From JBBKWJ01 sp037968895 (GTDB taxonomy: Bacteria; Actinomycetota; Acidimicrobiia; Acidimicrobiales; SZUA-35), in assembly GCA_037968895.1 (NCBI GenBank), contig JBBKWJ010000159.1:1-18344 (forward strand): 18,344 bases of DNA. Reading direction: 5' to 3'. The notes under the pieces were generated by a model. That model saw only the letters and a program-made list of their open reading frames with translations, was not told the origin of the DNA and did no database searches. Both the position numbers and the translations under genes were made by a program. This document shows, in pieces, positions 1 through 6,234 of the stretch; the first letter of the stretch is position 1; each line of letters begins with the position of its first letter.

Positions 1-570
1 CAACCGATCGCGTTCGGCAGTCGAGCTTCAGTATTTTTCACCCCGGTCGCGATCGTTTTGGTGCTTGGCCTTGTTTTGGCGGCAATCCCGCTCCTAGATA
101 GGAAGGGAACTGGTTTCGCTAGGAACAACCGGGGCTACCTGGTCATCTGGGTCGGTGTTCTCAGTCTTGCGGTGTTTATGTTCGCAACATTCGCCCATGC
201 GGCGGCGTCTGGATCGGCCAATTCAGACGGGCGACCTTTCATTGGTCTGGTTGGAGCGATAGTTGCGGCGATCGGTGCTTTCGTGCCCCGCACTTTCTAC
301 GGCTATATCTTCGGCCTTCGCAACAAGTGGACAATGTCCGATCGAGCCATTTGGAAAGAAACTCACCGGCTGGTCGGGCACATGCTCGTCGCTGTCGGAG
401 TAGCGACCATCGTGTGCAGCATCGTGGCTACTCGGAACGGAGCGGTCGGTTTGCTTATCGCGGGCCTTGGCGTCACTTGGCTCGTTGGAGCCGTGTACTC
501 ATCGTCGTTGGGGAAGCGGGCGGCTGAAGATTCTTCTCCACGGAGTAGCGACCCGGAGCCAAGCGCGTGA
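1..570 (+). CDS. SdpI-family membrane protein, 5'-truncated by window edge
   Basis: The reading frame is open from base 1, so the start lies outside the window and the visible 189 residues are the C-terminal part. Five hydrophobic segments can be seen (about residues 14-32, 46-68, 80-99, 124-143 and 148-166). Between the third and fourth lies a cytosolic-looking stretch with GLRNKWTMSDRAIWKETHR, a close match to the signature of the SdpI/YhfL family (bacteriocin-immunity-like membrane proteins, often next to DUF1648). In Bacillus SdpI gives immunity to the SdpC toxin and signals to SdpR; most actinobacterial relatives have no tested role. No toxin gene is visible here. The charged, proline/serine-rich tail is typical. 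It ends 43 bp before the next gene on the same strand and may share its transcript. The family call is firm, the function is not. Confidence 0.8.
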   Translation, partial: QPIAFGSRASVFFTPVAIVLVLGLVLAAIPLLDRKGTGFARNNRGYLVIWVGVLSLAVFMFATFAHAAASGSANSDGRPFIGLVGAIVAAIGAFVPRTFYGYIFGLRNKWTMSDRAIWKETHRLVGHMLVAVGVATIVCSIVATRNGAVGLLIAGLGVTWLVGAVYSSSLGKRAAEDSSPRSSDPEPSA

Positions 571-613
571 CGAGCGATTTGATCTGCCAGCAAAGGCGAA
601 GGAAACTTCGCTG

Positions 614-1627
614 ATGCTCATCGACACCTCTCTCTCGTCCAATCTGAAGCATGCAGCCGAAAACTCAATAAAGGCGGAGACGGCTGGTTACGACGCGATC
701 TGGACCGCTGAGACCAGTCACGATCCATTCTTGCCGCTTGCCCTCGGCGCCGCCGCGACTGAGCAGATCACCCTTGGTACCTCGATCGCAGTTGCATTCG
801 CCCGCAACCCAATGCTGCTCGCAAACATCGGCTATGACCTAAACGCTCTTTCCGATGGCCGATTCGTTCTCGGTCTCGGCTCACAGATAAAGCCGCATAT
901 CACCAAGCGCTTCTCGATGGAGTGGAGCAAGCCAGCAGCCCGGATGAAAGAGATGGTGCAAGCAGTTCACGCCATTTGGGATTGCTGGGAAGATGGCACC
1001 AAGCTTGCTTTTGATGGCGAGTTCTACACCCATACGATCATGACGCCGTTCTTTAATCCGGGACCGAACCCAAGCGGGAAAGCACGAATCTTCCTCTCCG
1101 CTGTCGGGCCCCTGATGACGCAGGTAGCAGGAGAAGTGGCGGACGGAATGTTCTGCCACCCGTTTACTACGCCTGAGTTCTTGGCCGATGTCACGATGCC
1201 AAACCTTGATGCGGGCCGGGTGAAGACCGGCCGTTCTGCCGACGGATTCGAGATTTGTTTATCTGCATTCATCGTGACGGGCGAAACTGAGGAAGAGTTT
1301 GCTCAGAGCAACTTCGAAGTCAAGAAACAGATCGCCTTCTACGGCTCAACGCCTGCGTATCGGGCCGTCCTCGATCATCACGGCTGGGGCGAGCTGCAGG
1401 CTGAGCTCAACACGCTCTCGAAGCAAGGCGAGTGGGACGCCATGGCAGGGCTCATCGATGACGACGTGCTTGCGGCGTTCGCCACCGTCGGGGAGCCAGA
1501 CACGATTGCCGATTCATTGCTCGCCCGCTACGGCGAAAACGTAGACCGACTCAGCTTGTACACCCCTGGAGGCGCCAATGGCGCGACCCTGGTAACCAAG
1601 CTGATCACCGACCTGAAGGCTCGCTGA
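614..1627 (+). CDS. F420-dependent LLM-class oxidoreductase, MSMEG_2256-like
   Basis: This 337-residue protein has the bacterial-luciferase (LLM) TIM-barrel fold that binds reduced coenzyme F420. Visible family features are the N-terminal strand MLIDTSLSS, the block YDAIWTAETSHDP (residues 26-37), the strand with AVAFARNP (60-66), and GRFVLGLGSQIKPHI (82-96) followed by KRFSMEWSKPAARM, which closely resembles the MSMEG_2256 group (TIGR03617-type). The substrate cannot be read from sequence. I chose ATG 614 because family homology begins there and an AAGGA sits about 12 nt upstream; the frame stays open further upstream, but that part overlaps the preceding gene and looks non-coding. It ends 3 nt before the amidohydrolase gene, so the two are almost certainly co-transcribed and may act in one catabolic route. 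The family is confident; the reaction is unknown. Confidence 0.88.
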   Translation: MLIDTSLSSNLKHAAENSIKAETAGYDAIWTAETSHDPFLPLALGAAATEQITLGTSIAVAFARNPMLLANIGYDLNALSDGRFVLGLGSQIKPHITKRFSMEWSKPAARMKEMVQAVHAIWDCWEDGTKLAFDGEFYTHTIMTPFFNPGPNPSGKARIFLSAVGPLMTQVAGEVADGMFCHPFTTPEFLADVTMPNLDAGRVKTGRSADGFEICLSAFIVTGETEEEFAQSNFEVKKQIAFYGSTPAYRAVLDHHGWGELQAELNTLSKQGEWDAMAGLIDDDVLAAFATVGEPDTIADSLLARYGENVDRLSLYTPGGANGATLVTKLITDLKAR

Positions 1628-1630
1628 CAA

Positions 1631-2806
1631 ATGACCTATGCCCCAAGCAGCCGACCGTTCTATGACGCTGACAGCCACATCATGGAGCTGCCCGACTTTC
1701 TGACGTCATACGCCGACCCTTCGATTCGTGACCAAATCCCGCTCGTCAATTACAACGCCTCGCTCGTCACCGACGAGGAAGTTGCCGTCATCGTTGACAA
1801 CGGCGGACGCCATTCGGCCGAGCATGTCGAATCGATGGTTGCGATGGGTGACCAGTTGATTGCCAAGGCCAAAGAGATCCAGGCCCTCGGCGCGTTCACC
1901 AAGGCCGATCGTTCAATTGCATTGGACATGCTTGGTTTCAAGAAGCAACTCGTATTCGCAACGCACAGCGTCGTGACGCCATTCCATCCGAGCTCGAAGA
2001 CTCCAGACGACCTGCGCTACGGGGCGAGCCGAGCCCACAACCGGCACATGATCGACTTCTGCTCAGACGACGACCGACTCATGGGTGTCGCGGCCATTCC
2101 GCTCGACAACCCGGCGCTCGCACTCGGAGAACTCGAGTTTGCGATCGACGGCGGAATGGAAGCGGTTTGGGTGCCGCATCGAGCGCCGATCGGATTCGCC
2201 CCCGGCCATGTCGACCTTGAACCGTTCTGGGCCTTGCTGGCCGAGTCGGGCACACCATTCGTGTTGCATGTCGGTGGTTCGCCGCTCCAGGCTCTGAAAT
2301 CGTGGAGCAACAACGGCCGAGCAGCGGTGAAAGACTGGATGGGTGGCGGCGAAAACGTGCGCACTAAAGACGCCGCCGTGATGCATCAGCCTCCGGAGAC
2401 CTTCATCAGCATGCTTCTCCTTGACGGAGTCTTCAATCGTCATCCAGATTTGCGGGGGGCCGCCGTCGAACTGGGAGCTGCCTGGGTGCCCGAGATGCTC
2501 AACCGTCTCGACTCGATCACTCGCATCTACAGCCGTGTCGATGAGTCAGTCCGGTTCGAACGTGCGCCGTCGCAGCAGCTAACCGAGCAGATGGGATTCA
2601 CACCCTTTCCGCATGAAGATGTTGGACACCTCATCTCGCAATCCAACGACGAGCTGTTTCTTTTTTCGAGCGATTATCCCCACGTCGAGGGTGGGCGAGA
2701 CCCAATCGGCAAGTTCGAGAAATCAGTAGCCGCACAGAGCGATGAATCCAAGACCCGATTTTTCAGTGAGAACTTCCTGCGTGTCTGGCCCGAGGCACGC
2801 GTCTAG
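1631..2806 (+). CDS. Amidohydrolase family 2 protein (metal-dependent TIM-barrel hydrolase or decarboxylase)
   Basis: The 391-residue protein belongs to the Amidohydro_2 group (ACMSD/LigW-like). Metal-site motifs are in order: FYDADSHIME near the N-terminus (D12, D14, H16, the D-x-D-x-H variant common in actinobacterial members), FVLHVGGS (H213), NRHPDLR (H272) and the C-terminal SSDYPHVEG (D348). Family members hydrolyse or decarboxylate cyclic and aromatic acids and usually act in catabolism; the substrate is not deducible. The start at 1631 is 3 nt after the LLM stop, which implies coupled expression with that F420 enzyme. The stop codon overlaps that of the convergent SDR gene in a shared CTAG at 2803-2806. 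A metal-independent variant is conceivable, but the conserved ligands argue against it. Confidence 0.87.
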   Translation: MTYAPSSRPFYDADSHIMELPDFLTSYADPSIRDQIPLVNYNASLVTDEEVAVIVDNGGRHSAEHVESMVAMGDQLIAKAKEIQALGAFTKADRSIALDMLGFKKQLVFATHSVVTPFHPSSKTPDDLRYGASRAHNRHMIDFCSDDDRLMGVAAIPLDNPALALGELEFAIDGGMEAVWVPHRAPIGFAPGHVDLEPFWALLAESGTPFVLHVGGSPLQALKSWSNNGRAAVKDWMGGGENVRTKDAAVMHQPPETFISMLLLDGVFNRHPDLRGAAVELGAAWVPEMLNRLDSITRIYSRVDESVRFERAPSQQLTEQMGFTPFPHEDVGHLISQSNDELFLFSSDYPHVEGGRDPIGKFEKSVAAQSDESKTRFFSENFLRVWPEARV

Positions 2807-3588
2807 GCATTCTTGATCAACATGCCGCCATCGACGGGGAGCACAGCTCCAGTCATGAAGCTCGCCGCTGGAAGCGCGAAACCGAGAGTGGCGTGGGCAA
2901 CCTCTTCCGGCTGTCCGTAACGGCCAAGGGCGGTGCGACGCCGGGCGAATGTCGCCTTGGCCGCGTCGGGAATATCTGCTGTCATCGCTGTCAAGATCGG
3001 TCCGGGGCACACGCAGTTCACAGTTATGCCCTCGGGGCCAAGCTCGACTGCGAGCGATTTCGTCAGTCCAATGACACCGTGTTTCGCCGCCGTGTACGGG
3101 CTGCCAAATTTTGTTGCGCCCCAACCCTCGGTCGACGCGATATTGATGATTCGGGCAGAGTCAGATGCTCGAAGAAAGGGGAGTGCGGCCCGCACGATTC
3201 GAGCATGAGCGGTGAGCAGCACGTCGAGACTAACCGCCCAATGATCTTCAAAGTCAGGAGCGTCGATCGCCGAGAAGCGCGAGATTCCTGCGTTGTTGAT
3301 GACAACGTCGAGCCCGCCGAACTTGGCTGCGATCTCGGGCACAACGGCTGCAATCTCGTCTGCGTTGCCGACATCCATGACCCAGCCAACCGCGGTGCCG
3401 CCCGCCTCCGTGATCTCGGCAACGACCGAGTCAATGTGCTCTTGGTGAAGGTCGGTGACCGCAACAAGCGCACCTTCGTCAGCAAAAAGGTGTGCCGTTG
3501 CCCTCCCCATGCCAGATGCCGCTCCTGTGACGAGAACCGCTCGTCCAGTCACACTACGGCTCAGCTTGCTCAGCCTCGAATGGCTCAT
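2803..3588 (-). CDS. Classical SDR-family NAD(P)-dependent oxidoreductase
   Basis: The 261-residue protein is a classical short-chain dehydrogenase/reductase: TGAASGMG dinucleotide motif (residues 21-28), an acidic D46 after beta-2 that favours NAD over NADP, NNAG (98-101), catalytic S152, and Y165-x3-K169 (YTAAK), then the PG motif (NCVCPGPILTAM) and the C-terminal VDGG. The position that usually holds the fourth catalytic residue, Asn in a V-N-L motif, reads V-S-L here (S120), which is unusual. The start is ATG 3588, preceded by GAGGAG (3595-3600 on this strand), a strong ribosome-binding site. It lies 29 bp downstream of the ArsR-type gene and is probably co-transcribed with it. The substrate is unknown; a hydroxyacyl or alcohol dehydrogenase role is possible. 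Confidence 0.9.
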   Translation of the reverse strand: MSHSRLSKLSRSVTGRAVLVTGAASGMGRATAHLFADEGALVAVTDLHQEHIDSVVAEITEAGGTAVGWVMDVGNADEIAAVVPEIAAKFGGLDVVINNAGISRFSAIDAPDFEDHWAVSLDVLLTAHARIVRAALPFLRASDSARIINIASTEGWGATKFGSPYTAAKHGVIGLTKSLAVELGPEGITVNCVCPGPILTAMTADIPDAAKATFARRRTALGRYGQPEEVAHATLGFALPAASFMTGAVLPVDGGMLIKNA

Positions 3589-3617
3589 TGCGGGCTCCTC
3601 AGCTTGGAAATCGGGTG

Positions 3618-3944
3618 CTATTCATGAGCAACGTGCAGACGTGAGATTTCCAGCATCGTCGTGACGTGAGCGTCGTCGAGCGAATAGAAGATGTGGCGGC
3701 CATCTCGGCGGTTGCGGACAACGCCAGCCGTGCGTAGCAGTCTCATTGCCTGTGACACCTTGGTGTCGGTGGTCTGGACCAGTGTGGCAATGTCGTGGAC
3801 ACAGAGCTCGTCTGCCTCTAGCAGCGCGTAAAGGATGCGAATGCGGTTTGGGTCGCCCAGAAGACGAAACATATTGGCGAGGTCGGCCGCCTCGTCTGAG
3901 TCGATCAGCGCGGGAATCTGATTGTTTGACTCTGACATCTTCAT
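3618..3944 (-). CDS. ArsR/SmtB-family metal-responsive repressor with alpha-5 (NmtR/CzrA-type) site
   Basis: This 108-residue winged-helix regulator shows the ArsR core FRLLGDPNRIRILYALLEADELCVHDIA, a recognition helix around TTDTKVSQAMRLLR, and the wing RRDGRHIFYSL. The C-terminal helix carries D91-x-H93-x10-H104-x2-H107, the alpha-5 metal-site pattern known from SmtB, CzrA and NmtR (Zn, Co or Ni sensors); with the start at 3944 the numbering equals what I recall for NmtR. A partial alpha-3 element, ELCVHD with C48, is also visible. The ATG at 3944 is chosen because TAACTT (3952-3957 on this strand) sits 7 nt upstream and there is no ribosome-binding site; the ATG at 3938 is an alternative. 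No cation exporter lies nearby. The downstream SDR is the only likely partner, so the target is probably that gene, itself, or a distant transporter. Confidence 0.85.
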   Translation of the reverse strand: MKMSESNNQIPALIDSDEAADLANMFRLLGDPNRIRILYALLEADELCVHDIATLVQTTDTKVSQAMRLLRTAGVVRNRRDGRHIFYSLDDAHVTTMLEISRLHVAHE

Positions 3945-3951
3945 GATGGTG

Positions 3952-3957
3952 AAGTTA
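3952..3957 (-). promoter_or_regulatory. Putative -10 element (TAACTT) of ArsR gene, leaderless geometry
   Basis: On the minus strand TAACTT fits TANNNT and ends 7 nt before the ATG at 3944. No Shine-Dalgarno sequence is seen in that gap. An overlapping inverted repeat, CTTCA (3939-3943) and TGAAG (3950-3954) with a 6-nt spacer, covers the start codon and could be part of an autoregulatory operator, but it is short. Confidence 0.4.
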
Positions 3958-3994
3958 TTACGTGCCGACCGACATACCAAATGCTTGGAGTCTG

Positions 3995-4612
3995 TTACCC
4001 AGAGCGAAGGGCCCTCCATAGGCGCTGCAGCTTGCCCTCTGGAACACGGGAGAGCGAAAAGACTCGTATGTCACCGAATACCTTCCAAACATGCAACTCG
4101 ACCTGCGTTGGATGGGGAAGTGGCGGAGCAAGATCGATCTTGTTATCCCCAAACAGCGAGGTGGCCTGGGTGCGGCATCGACAGCCGTCTGGCAGGATCA
4201 CGGTGGTGTCACCGAACACCGACCACACGTTGATGTTGAGTTCGGCAGGCAGCTTCGCGGTCGAGAGATCAACCACAATGTCACCGAATACCGTGCTGAA
4301 CTTCAGGTCACTCTCGGCCTCGGCCCAACCGCCTACCTTCAGGTCTCCAAACAAGAGGAAGTGCGTGGCGGCAAGTGGATGCCCTAGGGGAATCGGCAGC
4401 GGAGCCGCCGGTACGGGCAGATCAGCCGTCACAGCATCGAGTTCGGCCCGGTTGATGGCGCGGTACACAAGGTCGAGCCGATCATCCAGAGCATCGAATT
4501 CAATGAGGTCGTCGACGATTGCCTGCTGGATCTGTCGCACGATGACTTCTCGGTCATCATCGTTTATCTCGATCTCAGGACGATATGGCTCAGGGGTGCC
4601 AGCTGCTTCCAT
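3995..4612 (-). CDS. DUF1707 and LiaF-C-like (cell-wall-active antibiotic response) protein with five FGD repeats
   Basis: This 205-residue protein begins with a DUF1707 module (residues 17-67: DDDREVIVRQIQQAI, then D43-D44-R45, ending in AELDAVTADLP). The C-terminal part is a beta-strand repeat region in which [LV]FGD recurs five times, at residues 87-90, 108-111, 132-135, 153-156 and 178-181, spaced 21-25 residues apart, resembling the cell-wall-active antibiotics response domain of LiaF/YvqF proteins. No transmembrane segment or signal peptide is visible, so it is probably cytosolic. Related domains sense or regulate envelope stress, but this one has no membrane anchor and no LiaRS-like two-component system beside it. 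The start is ATG 4612, with TACTCT (4620-4625 on this strand) 7 nt upstream suggesting a leaderless transcript. It begins 18 bp after the AlkC-like gene. Confidence 0.82.
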   Translation of the reverse strand: MEAAGTPEPYRPEIEINDDDREVIVRQIQQAIVDDLIEFDALDDRLDLVYRAINRAELDAVTADLPVPAAPLPIPLGHPLAATHFLLFGDLKVGGWAEAESDLKFSTVFGDIVVDLSTAKLPAELNINVWSVFGDTTVILPDGCRCRTQATSLFGDNKIDLAPPLPHPTQVELHVWKVFGDIRVFSLSRVPEGKLQRLWRALRSG

Positions 4613-4619
4613 GCCTGGA

Positions 4620-4625
4620 AGAGTA
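4620..4625 (-). promoter_or_regulatory. Putative -10 element (TACTCT) for the DUF1707 gene, leaderless geometry
   Basis: On the minus strand TACTCT lies 7 nt upstream of the ATG at 4612, in the 18-bp gap after the AlkC-like gene. No Shine-Dalgarno sequence precedes the ATG. This suggests an internal promoter within the apparent operon. Confidence 0.35.
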
Positions 4626-4630
4626 CTGGC

Positions 4631-5725
4631 CTAAGTGGAGCCATCTTCAAGTTCAAATGCTGACTCGCTGACCACTTGTCCCGCGATCTGAAGGTCGATG
4701 CGGTGTTCACCCTGGTAGTAGCGACGTGTCGACGCAGTTTGGATCTTGCGACTCTTGGTGATGCGCACCCTCTCGCCCGGTCCTAGGTCGAGGTTCGTCC
4801 ACTTGAAGACCTTCTTCGACACCGCTCCTTTCTTCGTCGGATGATGGATAACGAAGTCGACGACGAGCCGCTGCGCAATGTCGGCTTGGGACACGATTTC
4901 CACTGCCAGCTCGATCGAGTCGCCTAGACGGATAGTCGAAGGCGCAATCTCGAATGACTCGACGACCACGCGGGGTGTTGTGGTGAAACCGAGGATGGCC
5001 AGCGCGTTGGTATCACCATTTTTCACAAGCGTTCTCAAGGCGTGACGAATCATTGCCTTGTCGACCGTTGCATCTATGGACCAGCGTTGGAGTGTGTCGG
5101 TCACGAGCGAAGGAGCGCTTTTGGCCACATCGTTGAAGTGGTTTGCAACCGACCTGCGAACCATCTCAGAGTCATCGTGGCGGAGCTTCTCGAGAATTGA
5201 AAGCCCGAGCTCGGGTGCATCGTTAAGCGCCCGGACTCGTGGGGCCCAAGGCAATAGTGGCCGTGTGCCTTCGCTTGCCAGGCGGCGGACATCGGGATCA
5301 GGGCTGCCCGTCCACTCGTGGCATGCGGTTAACGCCAGGTCGAGATGTTCGGTGAGGAACGGTCGGATCGCGAACTCACATGTCCACGCCCCGGTAAGCG
5401 TCGTCATCGAGCGAATCGACAACTCGGGGTCGCCGAGCCCGTGTCGCTCCACAAACGTGCTCAATGGCCAACCCTCGAACATCTCAAAATCGTGCAGCTT
5501 GGCTGTTTGTACGACGATGCGAAGTGCTTCGGGATAGTCAGCAGGGAGAGCGGCTGCGATTCCATCAGCCGTGACGGCGATGCGGTCCTTGAGCTCAAGA
5601 TCGTCGAACTTGCGAGCGACCGACACCAGCTGAGATCGATCGAGATCGGGATAGCTGTCGGCAAGCCGGTCGGCGAGACGCTCGACTTGCAGCAGGCTGA
5701 ATCGGTCCTTAAGAGGCTCAGTCAT
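4631..5725 (-). CDS. alkC: AlkC-like DNA alkylation repair glycosylase, HEAT-like repeats plus C-terminal Ig-like domain
   Basis: The 364-residue protein has an alpha-helical HEAT-like repeat domain (about residues 10-248) and a beta-rich C-terminal domain (about 250-362) that looks immunoglobulin-like (VVVESFEIAPSTIRLGDSIEL and later strands). The helical part carries the AlkC/AlkD signatures SEGTRPLLPWA (151-161) and RRSVANHFNDVAK (190-202). From memory, the functionally important residues of Pseudomonas fluorescens AlkC are Glu121, Glu156, Trp164 and Asp203; E117, E152, W160 and D199 here match all four at a constant offset of four. AlkC proteins with the Ig-like domain remove N3-methyladenine and N3-methylcytosine without base flipping. 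The ATG at 5725 diverges from the Ddn-type gene across 68 bp. It is the first of four same-strand genes. Substrate range is inferred. Confidence 0.85.
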   Translation of the reverse strand: MTEPLKDRFSLLQVERLADRLADSYPDLDRSQLVSVARKFDDLELKDRIAVTADGIAAALPADYPEALRIVVQTAKLHDFEMFEGWPLSTFVERHGLGDPELSIRSMTTLTGAWTCEFAIRPFLTEHLDLALTACHEWTGSPDPDVRRLASEGTRPLLPWAPRVRALNDAPELGLSILEKLRHDDSEMVRRSVANHFNDVAKSAPSLVTDTLQRWSIDATVDKAMIRHALRTLVKNGDTNALAILGFTTTPRVVVESFEIAPSTIRLGDSIELAVEIVSQADIAQRLVVDFVIHHPTKKGAVSKKVFKWTNLDLGPGERVRITKSRKIQTASTRRYYQGEHRIDLQIAGQVVSESAFELEDGST

Positions 5726-5781
5726 TGTGCTCTACTGTGGCATATCGGCGCTCGGCTGGGGAGCCTTCCGGGACTGTGCGC

Positions 5782-5787
5782 TAGGGT
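5782..5787 (+). promoter_or_regulatory. Putative -10 element (TAGGGT) for the Ddn-type gene, leaderless geometry
   Basis: TAGGGT fits TANNNT and ends 6 nt before the ATG at 5794. No Shine-Dalgarno sequence fits in the gap, and no clear -35 is visible about 17 nt further upstream. It lies in the 68-bp divergent region shared with the AlkC-like gene. Confidence 0.45.
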
Positions 5788-5793
5788 CGGCGA

Positions 5794-6234
5794 ATGGATT
5801 TTGACGGAGAATACGAAGCAAGCACATGGGATTGGGTCGCCGACCAGGTCGAGCGATACGAGGCCAGCAACGGAGCGGAAGCGAACACCCTGCGCGATAC
5901 GGGCATGCCGATCATTGTGATGACGACCGTCGGGCACAAAAGCGGCAAAGTACGCAAGGTGCCGCTCATGCGAGTTGAGCATCAGGGCGAATACGCCATC
6001 GTCGCCTCAAAGGGAGGCGCTCCAGCGCACCCCGGCTGGTACCACAATCTCGTGGCCAACCCGTCAATCAAGATGCAAGACGGGCCCGCCCCATTTGATA
6101 CTGAGGTTCGGATTGTCACTGGCGACGAACGAGCCGCATGGTGGGAACGCTCGGTGGCGGCATTTCCTCCATACGCCGAGTATCAAGAAAAGACCGACCG
6201 CGAGATTCCGGTGTTTGTAACTCGAGCGATCTAG
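5794..6234 (+). CDS. Deazaflavin (F420)-dependent nitroreductase/oxidoreductase, Ddn family
   Basis: This 146-residue split-beta-barrel protein belongs to the Ddn/F420H2-dependent quinone reductase family. The ordered motifs are visible: TTVGHKSGKVRKVPL (residues 44-58), the F420-contacting ASKGGAPAHPGWYHNLVANP (71-90), and a C-terminal block, PPYAEYQEKTDREIPV (125-140). Mycobacterial relatives reduce quinones or activate nitroimidazoles using F420H2. It is full length for the family. The start is supported by TAGGGT 6 nt upstream (probable leaderless transcript). Its stop codon shares CTAG (6231-6234) with the convergent recQ. Together with the LLM enzyme this implies an F420-producing host. 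The physiological substrate is unknown. Confidence 0.92.
   Translation: MDFDGEYEASTWDWVADQVERYEASNGAEANTLRDTGMPIIVMTTVGHKSGKVRKVPLMRVEHQGEYAIVASKGGAPAHPGWYHNLVANPSIKMQDGPAPFDTEVRIVTGDERAAWWERSVAAFPPYAEYQEKTDREIPVFVTRAI

Noticed and set aside
467..613. 49-residue N-terminal extension of the LLM oxidoreductase
   Set aside because: It overlaps the SdpI-family gene in another frame, lacks family similarity, and the family's N-terminus matches residue 1 at ATG 614.
2893..3627. Long frame antisense to the SDR gene
   Set aside because: It has a Cys/Arg-rich, low-quality composition and lies opposite a complete SDR with all its main motifs.
5345..5920. Frame antisense to the AlkC-like gene and overlapping the Ddn-type gene
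   Set aside because: No recognisable motif, and both genes it overlaps are well supported.
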